The notes under the pieces are model-generated. The model saw nothing but the letters and a program-made list of their open reading frames with translations. It ran no database searches and was not told the origin of the DNA. The position numbers and the translations under genes were made by a program. From Cystobacter fuscus (GTDB lineage: Bacteria; Myxococcota; Myxococcia; Myxococcales; Myxococcaceae), in NCBI RefSeq assembly GCF_002305875.1, contig NZ_CP022098.1:11284001-11348000 (forward strand): a stretch of DNA of 64,000 nucleotides. The letters are read 5' to 3'. Shown one piece after another: positions 37,729-46,785 of this stretch (its first letter is position 1; every line of letters starts with the position of its first letter).

Positions 37729-39177
37729 TCACTGCTTGACGAGCTCGAACTGGTCGAAGGCCGCCCAGTTCCCCGCGTTCGCGTCGCTGTAGACACCCAC
37801 CTCGATGCTGCCGTTGGTGACGGGAATGTTGCTGATGGTGTACTGCGTATAGCCCGCGACGGCGCCGGAGCCGATCTCCGCCGTCACCTCGGCCCCGCCG
37901 TAGTTCTTCGCGTACAGGCGCAGCGCCTTCTGGCCGCCGCTGGAGCGGGCCCACACGCTGGCGCGGTAGGTGCCATTGGCCACGGCCTTCGACTGGCCCG
38001 ACACCTGCTGGTAGGCAGCCGCCGAGTAGTGCGTGAGCTTGGAGGCGCCCGCGTAGGGGTAGTCGGTGTCCACCTTGTGCGCCAGCGCCGGGCTGTGCCA
38101 CTCGGAGTTCCAGCTCGTCAGACCCGACTCGAAGCTGGGGTTGTCCAGCAGGTTGCTGCCCGTGGGCGGGGGCGTGGTGCTCCCCACCGCCTGGGCAATG
38201 GCGGTCAGCAGCGAGGCGCTGCCCTTGGCGTCATCGGAGATGTCCCAGATCATCACGCCGCCGCCCCGCTGGAGCGCCAGCTTGGACTTCGACTGGATGG
38301 TGGCGATGCCGTTGTAATAGACGGCGCCCACGTTGTCCTTGTAGGGCGCCTGGGAGTCCTGGGCCACCAGCGCGGCATAGCCCACGTACGCGGTCTGCGA
38401 GCGGCCGTAGAACGGCACGCCGAGCACCGCCTTGTCCTTGGGCAGACCGCGGCCGAGCCAGTAATCCAGGGACTGGACGGCATAGTTATACGTGGAGTGC
38501 GGATAGCCGCCGTCGTAGGCCATGATGTTGAGGAAGTCCACGTCGGCGAAGGTCGCCGTGGGGATGCCCCCGCCCGTGTACCCGTTGGCCACGACCGCCG
38601 CGGTGAGCAGCTTGCCGCGGCTGTGCATCGCGCTGGACAGCTCCTTCATCAGCAGGCCGTAGTTCGTGGCCGAGTTGCCCGGATCCGGGTACTCCCAATC
38701 GATATCAACGCCATCCAGCCCGGCCTGGTTCACGAAGTTCACCAGGTTGTTGACGAAGGCCGTCCGGGTCGAGGCATTGGCGGCCAGCTGCTCGAAGCCG
38801 GAGTCGTTTCCGTCATTCCAGCCGCCCACCGCGATGAGCACCTTGACGCCCCGCGAGTGCGCCGTCTGGACCAGGGACTTGAGCCGGGCGTCCCCGCTGC
38901 TCAACCCCGTGAGCCCACCCTGCGCGGTGGGAAGGAGGAAGGAGTAGTTGATGTGCGTGAGGTTGTCGTACTGGATGTCATTGACGTTGCCATTCCAGGT
39001 GGGGAAGTAGCCAACGACCCGGGTGGTGAGCGCGGCCTGCTCCTGGGTGTCCAGGGGCTGCTCGGAGAGCGCGTCCGGCGCCCCGGAGCACGCAACCACG
39101 GTGGAGAGGACAGCACCTACGGTCAACCTGCGCAAGGGGTAGGGAATGTAGGACAAGGAGGATTCCTCAGCTTTCAT
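37729..39177 (-). CDS. Lipoprotein GH18 chitinase with C-terminal carbohydrate-binding module
   Basis: About 482 residues. A lipoprotein signal ends in STVVAC. The GH18 catalytic domain (about 50-330) contains the signature DGVDIDWEYP (DxxDxDxE), with the catalytic Glu intact, and the strand LIAVGGWN. A Pro-rich linker leads to the C-terminal beta-sandwich shared with GH30. It should degrade chitin or related N-acetylglucosamine polymers at the cell surface. The ATG at 39177 is preceded by AGGAA; an in-frame ATG at 39192 has poorer spacing. The promoter region upstream contains two perfect inverted repeats. Confidence 0.9.
   Translation of the reverse strand: MKAEESSLSYIPYPLRRLTVGAVLSTVVACSGAPDALSEQPLDTQEQAALTTRVVGYFPTWNGNVNDIQYDNLTHINYSFLLPTAQGGLTGLSSGDARLKSLVQTAHSRGVKVLIAVGGWNDGNDSGFEQLAANASTRTAFVNNLVNFVNQAGLDGVDIDWEYPDPGNSATNYGLLMKELSSAMHSRGKLLTAAVVANGYTGGGIPTATFADVDFLNIMAYDGGYPHSTYNYAVQSLDYWLGRGLPKDKAVLGVPFYGRSQTAYVGYAALVAQDSQAPYKDNVGAVYYNGIATIQSKSKLALQRGGGVMIWDISDDAKGSASLLTAIAQAVGSTTPPPTGSNLLDNPSFESGLTSWNSEWHSPALAHKVDTDYPYAGASKLTHYSAAAYQQVSGQSKAVANGTYRASVWARSSGGQKALRLYAKNYGGAEVTAEIGSGAVAGYTQYTISNIPVTNGSIEVGVYSDANAGNWAAFDQFELVKQ
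37732..38150 (-). repeat. Duplicated carbohydrate-binding module, GH18 copy
   Basis: This is the partner of the module at 35760-36180, in direct orientation about 2 kb away. The last 20 residues are identical to the other copy, while the linker before it (Pro/Thr-rich TTPPPTG) differs. Homologous recombination between the two would delete the GH30 catalytic domain, so this is a potential instability point. Confidence 0.85.
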
Positions 39178-39243
39178 CGGTTTTTCCTGCATCTCCGTTT
39201 TCGATGGACTGGAGATAAAGTTGCTTTTTTTCGGGTCAATCAA

Positions 39244-39257
39244 TCGAAACGTTTCGA
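39244..39257. promoter_or_regulatory. LacI-type palindrome upstream of the GH18 gene
   Basis: TCGAAACGTTTCGA is a perfect 14 bp palindrome with a central CG, the style of LacI/CcpA-family operators (core GAAACGTTTC). It lies 67 bp before the GH18 start and 177 bp before the protease start, between the divergent genes. It could bring sugar-responsive control to either or both. No LacI-type regulator gene is in the window. Confidence 0.5.
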
Positions 39258-39341
39258 CCGACGGCCTCCCGCGGACATTTCTTGGAAAATGGGCATTAGG
39301 GACTTTTTCGATCTCGTTAGTTCCTCTTGCTAAACCCGGGT

Positions 39342-39362
39342 TGATTGAATCATAGTCAATCA
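39342..39362. promoter_or_regulatory. Second inverted repeat in the divergent GH18/protease promoter region
   Basis: TGATTGA (39342-39348) and TCAATCA (39356-39362) form a perfect 7 bp inverted repeat with a 7-base spacer, about 72 bp before the protease ATG. A related GTCAATCAATCG stretch lies at 39235-39246. The spacing suits a dimeric regulator. No function has been shown. Confidence 0.4.
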
Positions 39363-39433
39363 CAAACCTGCCCCTCGCCGTGCGCTGCTGAAACCGCGCG
39401 GCCGAGGAGGTTCTACCCACCGAGAAGACAAAC

Positions 39434-41011
39434 ATGAAGAATACGAAGTTCAACGCGCTCTCCACCGTGACGGCGTTGTTCGCCAGCATCGCCACCGTGA
39501 ATGCCTTGCCAGCCGTTGCCGAGGCAGCTTCCGCTGACAAGAGCGTGACCGCGCCGGAGGTGTCGCCGGACATCCTCAACGCGATGCGTCGGGACCTGAA
39601 GGGCACCGAGGAGCAGTTGCTGCGCCGGCTGGACTTCGAGGCGAAGGCGCCCTCCCTGGAGCGGGGCCTGCGCGAGCAGCTGGGAGACCGCTTCGGCGGC
39701 GCCTGGTTGAACGAGGAGGGCACCGGGCTCATCGTCGGCGTCACCGACGAGGCCAGCGCCGCGCGCGTTCGCCGCGCTGGAGCCGAGCCCCGGCTCGTCA
39801 AGCACAGCAAGGCGCGGCTGGACGAGGTCATGGCGGAGCTGGATCGCAACGCCCACAACGCGCCCGCCTCGGTCTACTCCTGGTACGTGGACGTCGCCAC
39901 CAACAGCGTCGTCGTGCAGGCCGAGAGCGCCACGAGCCTGATGGCCTCGCGCGCCCAGTCGTTCACCGCCCTGAGCAGCGGCGCCAAGGACGGGACGATC
40001 CGCGTGGAGCACTCCGCCCAGGCCCCGCGCCCGGCGTACGACGTGCGCGGCGGCGAGGTCTACTTCACCGGCACCGGGGCCGGTGGCTCCTATGCCGCGT
40101 GCTCGGTGGGCTTCTCCGTGTACGGCGGCTTCGTCACCGCGGGACACTGTGGCAGCGCGGGCACCCCCACCCTCGGCTTCAACTGGCAGGCCATGGGCAC
40201 CGTCCGCGCGTCCGTCTGGCCCGGCAATGACTGGGCGTGGGTGGCCACCAACAGCTCGTGGACGCCGCAGCCCTGGGTGTACAACTACGCCAACGCCCAC
40301 GTCCTGGTGCAGGGCTCCAACGCGGCGGGCATCGGCGCCTCCATCTGTCGCTCCGGCAACACGACGGGCTGGCGGTGTGGAACGCTCCAGGCCACGAACA
40401 TCACCGTCAACTACTCCAATGGCCCCGTCTATGGTCTGTCCAAGACCAACGCGTGCGCCGACCCCGGTGACTCGGGTGGCTCGGTCATCTCCGGCAACCA
40501 GGCGCAGGGCGTGACCTCGGGCATCGCGGGCGGTTGCGCCAGCAGCGCTCCCCAGACGTTCTTCCAGCCCATCAACCCCATCCTCAGCGCCTACGGCCTC
40601 ACGCTCGTCACCAGCGGCGGCAGCAGCGGCGGCGGCGCGTCGTTCGTGTCGCGGATGAACGGCAAGTGCATCGACGTGCCCAACAGCAACTTCTCCGACG
40701 GCGTCCAGCTGCAGATGTGGACCTGCAATGGCACCAACGCCCAGAAGTTCACCTGGGACGGCGCCCGGCTGAAGATCGGCGGCAAGTGCATGGACGTGTC
40801 CGGGGCCTCCACGGCCAACGGCACCCGCATCCAGCTCGCCAACTGCAATGGCAACCGCGCCCAGGACTTCACGCTCAGCCCCGCGGGCGACCTGGTCAGC
40901 TACCTCGCCGACAAGTGCGTGGACATCGAGGGCTTCAACGCCAACGACGGCGCCAAGCTGAGCATCTACACCTGCAACGGCACCTCGAACCAGAAGTGGG
41001 ACTTCCGCTAG
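39434..41011 (+). CDS. Secreted S1 (alpha-lytic-like) serine protease with ricin-type lectin domain
   Basis: The 525-residue preproprotein has a signal peptide (residues 1-31), then a pro-region of about 160 residues rich in Ala and Arg, as in S1E proteases that fold with a foldase prodomain. The catalytic domain (about 200-395) shows His in VTAGHCG, Asp in NDWAWV and Ser in DPGDSGGS, a complete triad. A Gly/Ser linker leads to a ricin-type CBM13 domain (about 405-525) with CIDVPNS and QKFTW/QKWDF repeats. It probably degrades prey proteins while bound to glycans. It is transcribed divergently from the GH18 gene. Confidence 0.92.
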   Translation: MKNTKFNALSTVTALFASIATVNALPAVAEAASADKSVTAPEVSPDILNAMRRDLKGTEEQLLRRLDFEAKAPSLERGLREQLGDRFGGAWLNEEGTGLIVGVTDEASAARVRRAGAEPRLVKHSKARLDEVMAELDRNAHNAPASVYSWYVDVATNSVVVQAESATSLMASRAQSFTALSSGAKDGTIRVEHSAQAPRPAYDVRGGEVYFTGTGAGGSYAACSVGFSVYGGFVTAGHCGSAGTPTLGFNWQAMGTVRASVWPGNDWAWVATNSSWTPQPWVYNYANAHVLVQGSNAAGIGASICRSGNTTGWRCGTLQATNITVNYSNGPVYGLSKTNACADPGDSGGSVISGNQAQGVTSGIAGGCASSAPQTFFQPINPILSAYGLTLVTSGGSSGGGASFVSRMNGKCIDVPNSNFSDGVQLQMWTCNGTNAQKFTWDGARLKIGGKCMDVSGASTANGTRIQLANCNGNRAQDFTLSPAGDLVSYLADKCVDIEGFNANDGAKLSIYTCNGTSNQKWDFR

Positions 41012-41024
41012 TCCCGGCCCGGGG

Positions 41025-42269
41025 TCACGCCGCCCACTGACGTACGATGCGATGCGTGGCCTCGGCCTGCACGGAGTCCGGCCGCAACTGCATCCCCACG
41101 CCGCGGGCGCCCACCAGACACACGTGGCCGGCGCTCGCGGCCTCTCCGGGCCGCACCTCATCCGCGAACCACAGCTCACCGCCCAGGGCGAACACCGCCT
41201 GGCGCAGGTACGCGTCGAAGTCCGCCTCGGGCAACAGCCGCAGGTGCTCCACCAGCAGCTCCACCGTGACGTCCACCTCGGCGGCATCCGCCTCCGGCTT
41301 CGCGCCGAGCGGAGCCGTCAGGCCCCGGAACATCTCGGTGGCGCGGCGCGCCGGCAGGAACGCGGCATAGCCGGGCCGCAGCACCGCCACGCCCGGCTCC
41401 GTGCGCGAGCCCGGCGCGGCCCCCTCGGGCACACGCCAGGCGGGCACCACGGACACGTCCTCCACCCGCCGCGTGCCGTCCACCCGCCCGAGGAAGGGCG
41501 CGCGGTGGTGCAGCTCGAGCAGCGCGGCCAGGCGTCCCGCGGCCCCCGCGTGGCGCACGGTCACCCGGCGCTCGCCCTCGACGCGCACCTCACCCCAGGC
41601 CGCCAGGGCGGTGATGCCCTCCGGAGCGATGGACGCGAGCGACACCTGCACCGGCTCACCCAGGCGCGGCTGCCACACGAGCCGCTTCGCGGTGAGCCAG
41701 AAGCGCCCCGTGTAGCGCGAGAAGTAGACGGCCAGGAGCGCCCCGCCCAGGACGAGCACCGGCACGACGCTGGCCCGCCGCCCGAGGAGATGTTGGTGGG
41801 TGAGCACGAGCAGCGCGAACACCCATGCGCCTGGCCATGCGAGGAAGTGCCGCAACCCCTGCGAGCCCTCGAACAACACCGGCTCGTCGTCCCCCGGGGG
41901 CTGGGGCAGCGGCTCGGACATCAGCCGCTCCAGATGCCCCCACACCTCGGCGAGCGACGCCCCCTCCTGGTGCGTGAGGCGGGCGAGCCGCGCACGGGCC
42001 ACGCGCTCCAGCCGCTCGCGCCGCGCGAGCAACCGCCGGTGGGCCCCCGGAGCGCCCCGGGCGAGCCACTCGCTCACGGCGGGCTCCAGCGCCAGCGCCC
42101 CGCGCAGCAGGTCCACCCGCACGCGCAGCCGCCACTTCCAGCGCGGCGAGCGCAACACCCGCAGCAGCTCGCCGTAGCAGGCCAGGGCCTGGGGACCGAG
42201 CGCCTCGTCCGCGACGTCCGGGGAGCCGCTCTCGCGGGCATTCACATCGCGGGGAAAGGCCAGATGCAT
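41025..42269 (-). CDS. Membrane protein of unknown function
   Basis: About 414 residues, starting MHLAFPRDVNARES. The N-terminal half is Arg/Leu-rich helix (ARRERLERVARARLARL). A hydrophobic hairpin near 160-205 (WPGAWVFALLVLTH, VVPVLVLGGALLAVYF) gives two membrane spans. The C-terminal part has beta-rich and Arg-rich segments with a PH-like feel (RFWLTAKRLVWQPRLGEPVQV), then a charged tail. No family is recognised. It follows the protease gene in convergent orientation, with 13 bp between stops. Confidence 0.55.
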   Translation of the reverse strand: MHLAFPRDVNARESGSPDVADEALGPQALACYGELLRVLRSPRWKWRLRVRVDLLRGALALEPAVSEWLARGAPGAHRRLLARRERLERVARARLARLTHQEGASLAEVWGHLERLMSEPLPQPPGDDEPVLFEGSQGLRHFLAWPGAWVFALLVLTHQHLLGRRASVVPVLVLGGALLAVYFSRYTGRFWLTAKRLVWQPRLGEPVQVSLASIAPEGITALAAWGEVRVEGERRVTVRHAGAAGRLAALLELHHRAPFLGRVDGTRRVEDVSVVPAWRVPEGAAPGSRTEPGVAVLRPGYAAFLPARRATEMFRGLTAPLGAKPEADAAEVDVTVELLVEHLRLLPEADFDAYLRQAVFALGGELWFADEVRPGEAASAGHVCLVGARGVGMQLRPDSVQAEATHRIVRQWAA

Positions 42270-42400
42270 GCCGGAAGTCCTCTCGACGATTCCCCGTCCC
42301 AACAGTCCGGGTCCGCCCGTTCCATCCACCCGCGTCCGCCCGGCCATCCCCCACGGCGGAGCCCGGAGGGCAACCAGGAGGGCATGCGCCCTCTCATCCG

Positions 42401-42772
42401 TCAGGAGGCCGAGCGCTGCGCGCCCAGCAGTGCCCGGACATCGGCGATGAGGCGGTCATCATCCCACGGCTTGCTGATGAAGTGGGAGATGACACCGGCC
42501 TCGGGTCCACCGGAAGACAGGTCCGCATGGCCGGAGATGAGCACCCGCACGGCCGAAGGCGCGATCCGCAACACCTGGCCGAGCAGTTCCAGGCCGTTCA
42601 TCCCCCGCATGCGGAAGTCGGAGATGACGACGTCCGCGGGAAACGTGGCCAGCTTCTCGATGGCCTCCTCGCCCCCGAGCGCGACCTCGATGGAGAAGCC
42701 CTCGCGCCGCAGCAGTCTGCGGAGGGCGCCCACCACATGAACTTCGTCATCGACGATGAGAATCCTGGCCAT
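42401..42772 (-). CDS. Single-domain response regulator (CheY-like receiver)
   Basis: A 123-residue receiver domain, complete with the acidic pair in ILIVDDE, the phospho-acceptor Asp in VVISDFRM, a Ser in LISGHAD and the Lys in ISKPW. No output domain follows. It probably relays phosphate from a histidine kinase elsewhere. The ATG at 42772 begins at MARILIVDD. No cognate kinase is adjacent. Confidence 0.9.
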   Translation of the reverse strand: MARILIVDDEVHVVGALRRLLRREGFSIEVALGGEEAIEKLATFPADVVISDFRMRGMNGLELLGQVLRIAPSAVRVLISGHADLSSGGPEAGVISHFISKPWDDDRLIADVRALLGAQRSAS

Positions 42773-43026
42773 ACGGGCTCCGAACCACACCGGCACGCCC
42801 CCGCCCCACCCCATGCGGGTTGCTCGTTCCGGGACACACCGTGCCACGGATGAACGAGCGCTCGGGAGACGAGTCAGAGACGACGCGCGGCGAGCCCGAA
42901 CCATCCACGAAGAAGCCGGGTGCGAGCAATAGCAACAGCGGACGCGCGACCTGGAACGTCTCGGGCCATGCACCCGCACCGGAGCATGCGGCGCCAGCCT
43001 GTAATTTCTAAAGCCCTGGAAGCACC

Positions 43027-43614
43027 TCAAGGCGGGGACAACGCGCGGGTGAGGCCCAACAGATGACGCAGGATGCGGCCGGTGGCGCCCCAGATGACGT
43101 GGCTCTCGTAGGTGTAGAAATCCACCTCGTACGCCACGCCCCGTGAGAAGTGGGGCTCGACGCGGTGGGCGGTGGGATCCATCAGGTGCGCCAGGGGCAC
43201 CTCGACGATGAACTCCACTTCCGCGGGGTTGGGCTTGTACTCCAGGCCATGGGGAAGCACGCCCACGAAGGGTTGGATGCGGAAGCCCGAGCCGCCCAGG
43301 GTGGGCACTTCGTCCAGGGCACCGAGCACGCGCACTCCCGTCACGTCGATGCCGAGTTCCTCGCGCGTCTCGCGCAGCGCGGTCTGCAGGGGCGTGGGGT
43401 CCACGGCGTCGCGCGAGCCGCCGGGGAAGGAGTACTGGCCGGCGTGGTGGCGCAGCGTGGTGGGCCGCTTGGTGAAGAGCACCTGGGGCACCCCGTCGCG
43501 CAGGAGCAGGGGCACCAACACCGCCGCCTCGCGCAGCACGAGCCCCGGCATGCGCAACGCCTGGGGCGGCCGGGTGGACAGCTGATTCTCGAGCGCGTCG
43601 AAGAGAGGGTGCAC
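43027..43614 (-). CDS. Nudix hydrolase, CoA pyrophosphatase type
   Basis: The 195-residue enzyme has a Nudix box variant: GGSRDAVDPTPLQTALRETR followed by EELG, with the UPF0035-like start FPGG, typical of CoA pyrophosphatases (NudL). These cleave CoA to 4'-phosphopantetheine and 3',5'-ADP. The GTG start follows GGAG and lies two bases after the stop of uppP, so the two are co-transcribed. The C-terminus carries a YTYESHVIWGATGRI motif common in this subfamily. Confidence 0.85.
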   Translation of the reverse strand: MHPLFDALENQLSTRPPQALRMPGLVLREAAVLVPLLLRDGVPQVLFTKRPTTLRHHAGQYSFPGGSRDAVDPTPLQTALRETREELGIDVTGVRVLGALDEVPTLGGSGFRIQPFVGVLPHGLEYKPNPAEVEFIVEVPLAHLMDPTAHRVEPHFSRGVAYEVDFYTYESHVIWGATGRILRHLLGLTRALSPP

Positions 43615-43616
43615 GG

Positions 43617-44510
43617 CTACTCCGTCAGTTGCTTCTCCACGGGGACCATGAGGGGCTTCTTCGGGGTGTCCGTGTTCTCCAACCCGGACTGGGGGTGCAG
43701 CACGCCCCGCTGCAACAGCACGAGCAGCAGGCAGCCGAGCGCCACGCGGTAGACGATGAAGACGAGCGTGGAGCGTCGGCGCAGGTAGCTCAACAGCCAC
43801 GCGATGGCGGCCCATCCCGAGCCGAAGGCCACCAGCGTGCCCACCACCAGCGCCAGCGTCGAGGGACGCTCGGTGGCCTCCAGCAGGTGCTTGAGTTCGA
43901 AGAGACCCGCGAGCGAGGTGGCGGGAATGGACAGGAGGAAGGAGTAGCGCGCCGCGTCCTCGCGCCGCAGCCCCAGGGACAGGGCCCCGGTGATGGTGGT
44001 GCCCGAGCGCGAGGAGCCCGGAATGAGGGCGAGCGCCTGCCACAGCCCCACGATGATGCCGTCGCGCCAGGTCATCTGCTCCAGGGTGCGCTGGTGCGAG
44101 GCCAGGCGCTCCACGACGAAGAGGATGAGGGCGAGCAGGATGAGGCTCGCCGAGATGACGTAGAGCGAGCGCAGCGACGTCTCGATGCTCTTCTTGAAGA
44201 GCAGGCCGCACACGCCGATGGGCAGCGTGCCCACGAGCACGAACCACGCGAGGCGCGAGTCGGTGGTGGCCATGGGCTGGCGCCGCACGAGCCCCTGGAA
44301 GAAGGCCCGGCCGAGCGTGACCAGATCCTTGCGGAAGTAGATGAGCACGGCCGCCACGGTGCCCAGTTGGATGACGGCCGAGTACGCCGCGCCCGGATCG
44401 GCCCAGCCGAACAGCTCCGGAACGATGCGCAGGTGCGCGGTGGAGCTGATGGGCAGGAACTCGGTCAACCCCTGGACCAGTCCGAGAACGATGGCTTGGA
44501 AGAGACTCAT
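43617..44510 (-). CDS. uppP: Undecaprenyl-diphosphatase UppP
   Basis: The 297-residue multi-pass membrane enzyme recycles the cell-wall lipid carrier by removing phosphate from undecaprenyl diphosphate. Signatures are GLTEFLPISSTAHL near residues 14-27 and IPGSSRSGTTITG near 163-175, both with catalytic residues intact. Length is near the family norm. It is the first gene of a pair with the Nudix gene and faces ychJ across an 80 bp divergent spacer. Confidence 0.95.
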   Translation of the reverse strand: MSLFQAIVLGLVQGLTEFLPISSTAHLRIVPELFGWADPGAAYSAVIQLGTVAAVLIYFRKDLVTLGRAFFQGLVRRQPMATTDSRLAWFVLVGTLPIGVCGLLFKKSIETSLRSLYVISASLILLALILFVVERLASHQRTLEQMTWRDGIIVGLWQALALIPGSSRSGTTITGALSLGLRREDAARYSFLLSIPATSLAGLFELKHLLEATERPSTLALVVGTLVAFGSGWAAIAWLLSYLRRRSTLVFIVYRVALGCLLLVLLQRGVLHPQSGLENTDTPKKPLMVPVEKQLTE

Positions 44511-44590
44511 AGAGGAGGGAAGTGCATGTATGCGCTAGCCTCCAGGGCAGCAAGGTCCTTCACGTCGGAGCTGTCTTCCGGAAACACCTC

Positions 44591-45082
44591 ATGCCCCCCA
44601 CTCCCCCCTGCCCCTGCTCCTCGGGCCTGCGCTACACCGCGTGCTGCGCCCGCTACCACCGTGGCACCGCGGAAGCACCCGACGCCGAGGCCCTCATGCG
44701 CTCGCGCTACAGCGCCTTCGCCCTGCGCGAGGTGGACTACCTCTGGCGCACCCTGCACCCCGACCACCCGGACCGCTCCCGGCCCCGGGAAGACTTCGTG
44801 CGCGAGCTGCGCGCCCAGGCCAGCGCCCTCAAGTACCCCCGGCTGTACGTGTTGGACCGCCAGCTCACCGACCCGTCCGGGACGTCGGTGGTGCTCTTCT
44901 ACGCGCGCGTCTTCGAGAGCGGCAAGGATCGCTCCTTCGTGGAGCGCTCGGAGTTCCGCCACGATGGCACCGGCTGGCGCTACCGGAGCGGCGAGGCGCG
45001 CGCCCCCCAGTCCCTGCCCGCGCCCCCCGAGTCCCTCACCCTGGCCACCTTCGCCGCGTCCGGGGGTCCGGCCGGGGAGTAG
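44591..45082 (+). CDS. YchJ family (UPF0225) SEC-C motif protein
   Basis: The 163-residue protein starts with a Cys cluster: [19 protein letters not shown], a SEC-C-like zinc motif, followed by [20 protein letters not shown]. The central domain carries an NTF2-like fold with [11 protein letters not shown] and [17 protein letters not shown]. The molecular role of the family is unclear. The ATG at 44591 directly begins the zinc motif; upstream in-frame starts would add a tail unlike the family. A double hairpin follows the stop. Confidence 0.88.
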   Translation: MPPTPPCPCSSGLRYTACCARYHRGTAEAPDAEALMRSRYSAFALREVDYLWRTLHPDHPDRSRPREDFVRELRAQASALKYPRLYVLDRQLTDPSGTSVVLFYARVFESGKDRSFVERSEFRHDGTGWRYRSGEARAPQSLPAPPESLTLATFAASGGPAGE

Positions 45083-45098
45083 GGGGTCCGCCCGGTTG

Positions 45099-45143
45099 AA
45101 GGGGGGATGACCCCCCCCTTTCAGACCCGAGGCCCCTTCGGGT
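45099..45143 (+). terminator. Two consecutive hairpins after ychJ
   Basis: AAGGGGGG (45099-45106) pairs with CCCCCCTT (45113-45120), followed by TTC. A second stem ACCCGA (45125-45130) pairs with TCGGGT (45138-45143). They separate ychJ from the next operon and probably end its transcription. Confidence 0.6.
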
Positions 45144-45196
45144 AAAACGCTGCCCACCACGCGCATGCGGGCCGAAGCGGGGGACGGGTCGTTCAC

Positions 45197-46183
45197 GTGA
45201 ATCGGACGCGGTCGAGGTCATCACGCCACCAGGGCAGAGGAAGTCTCGGCGGTCTGGCGCTCCTGGGCGCCCTGTTGGCCGGCTGCGAGACGTACTTCGT
45301 GGACCCCTACCCGCCCGACATCAGCACCCTGCCCCGTGAACGGGTGATGAAGGTGCGCGATACTCCCGTGGTCTACGGCCTCATCTTCGACCTCCACATT
45401 CCCAATGCCGCCGAGTGCACCCGCGTCAAGGGGCAGCTGACGGCGACCCTGCGGGCCGCGCTGCTCCCCCCGGGCCGGGAGGGGATGGAGCTGTCCGTCC
45501 ATGACCTCTCACCGGGGTGTGTACAGCCCAGCCAACGGACGTACCCCTATACCCGCTATGCGGAGCAGCACGCGGCGGCGGTGGCACGCTTCGGTCAGGG
45601 ACGGTTCAAGCCGGTGTTGCTCTACTTCAACAACGTGGAGCTGACGCTTCCGCCGTCCCTGAGGGAAGACTTCATCAATCTGCAAAACGGGGGCGGCAAC
45701 TCCCCTCAAGTCTGGGCCCTGACGACCCAGGAGGTCCTGAGCAACATCCGGTTCACCCAGAGCGCGCTCTGGACCTACAGCTCGGATCCCCGCCTGACGG
45801 CGAAGCTCGAGGAGCTGGCCCGGGCGCAGTTGCCTTTCATCCAGCACGAGCAGCCCCCCGCGGGGGGCTTTGCCCTGTTCACCTCGCAGGAGCTCTCCTG
45901 GGTGCGGGAATTCAAGGGGTGTACCTACGCGACCGGCCTGAGCGGCATGAACTTCGTCTACGGACCCCAGACCCTCACGGTGAACGCGGCCTATCCCCCC
46001 CGCTACCAGGTGACCGTCCCCACGCAGGAGCCGGTCCCTCGCAACCAGAAGCTCGAACCGGTGACCATCCGCTTCGCGCTCGAGGCGTGTCGCGAGCATT
46101 GCGAGCGCTTCTTCTCCACCTCCGAGGGCGAGTTGCTGTCCTGGAACGCCACGCCCCGCTGTCTCCTGTCGGGCTCCCTCTGA
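45197..46183 (+). CDS. Lipoprotein opening the motor-like operon
   Basis: A 328-residue protein starting with GTG. A signal ends LLGALLAGC, a lipobox with +2 Glu, so it may go to the outer membrane. The body has a VYGLIFDLHIPNAAECTRVK segment, an RFKPVLLYFNNVELTLPPSL strand, YPYTRYAEQHAA and several Cys that could form disulfides (GCVQPSQ, GCTYATGL, CREHCERF, PRCLL). No family is recognised. Its TGA overlaps the ATG of the next gene (TGATG at 46181-46185), so it leads a ten-gene operon. The last half repeats TxxxVPTQEPVPRN-like beta strands. Confidence 0.7.
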   Translation: MNRTRSRSSRHQGRGSLGGLALLGALLAGCETYFVDPYPPDISTLPRERVMKVRDTPVVYGLIFDLHIPNAAECTRVKGQLTATLRAALLPPGREGMELSVHDLSPGCVQPSQRTYPYTRYAEQHAAAVARFGQGRFKPVLLYFNNVELTLPPSLREDFINLQNGGGNSPQVWALTTQEVLSNIRFTQSALWTYSSDPRLTAKLEELARAQLPFIQHEQPPAGGFALFTSQELSWVREFKGCTYATGLSGMNFVYGPQTLTVNAAYPPRYQVTVPTQEPVPRNQKLEPVTIRFALEACREHCERFFSTSEGELLSWNATPRCLLSGSL

Positions 46184-46785
46184 TGCTCTCCGGACTCCTC
46201 CTCGTCCTGCTCGCCGCGGATCCCGCCTCGCCCATTCCCGGCACCGAGGGCACGCCCGTGCGCGTCGAGCGGCGGCTCCTGCTCAAGCAGGGCCACGTGT
46301 TCGCCACGGGAGGCCCGGGCTACCTGGCGCGCGGCGACTACTACAACAACCCGGGCCTGCTGCTCTCCGGGAGCTGGTACCCGATGGAGACGGGCGGCGT
46401 GGAGCTCAAGCTCGCCCTGTTCTTCTCCTCGCTCAGCGCCGCGGGCTCCGAGGTCTTCGACCGCACCGGCCTCGTCCCCGACGCCCAACGCCCCGTCGCG
46501 CTGCTCGCGGCCGGCTGGCGGCATGCGCTCGGCTACGGCAAGGTGCTCGTCGGCACCGGGACGCTGCTGCACTTCGACGTGCAGGCCGCCGGCCACCTGG
46601 GCTTCACCTTCACCGATCGCGGGGTGAGCCCCTCGCCGATGGTCGGCCCCGGCCTGCTCGTGCGCGTGAGTCCGCGCGTCCACGCCCAGCTCGATGTGCC
46701 CCTCGTGGTGACCTTCGAGAAGCGCCAGCGGGGACTCGTGTCGCTCGGGGTACTGCCCACGCTGACGTTCGGGGTGGTGCTGTGA
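46183..46785 (+). CDS. Predicted outer-membrane beta-barrel protein
   Basis: About 200 residues. A signal peptide (MLSGLLLVLLAADPAS) is followed by alternating strands rich in Gly, Tyr and Leu (LYLARGDYYNNPGLLLSGSW-like, LALFFSSLSAAG) and ending LPTLTFGVVL, an aromatic/hydrophobic terminal strand typical of outer-membrane barrels. It overlaps both neighbours: the ATG shares bases with the previous stop and its TGA overlaps the next GTG. The function is probably structural or a pore for the operon's complex. Confidence 0.6.
   Translation: MLSGLLLVLLAADPASPIPGTEGTPVRVERRLLLKQGHVFATGGPGYLARGDYYNNPGLLLSGSWYPMETGGVELKLALFFSSLSAAGSEVFDRTGLVPDAQRPVALLAAGWRHALGYGKVLVGTGTLLHFDVQAAGHLGFTFTDRGVSPSPMVGPGLLVRVSPRVHAQLDVPLVVTFEKRQRGLVSLGVLPTLTFGVVL

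Noticed and set aside
42773-43026. Small gene between the receiver and Nudix genes
   Set aside because: Only short frames without ribosome-binding sites or family patterns.
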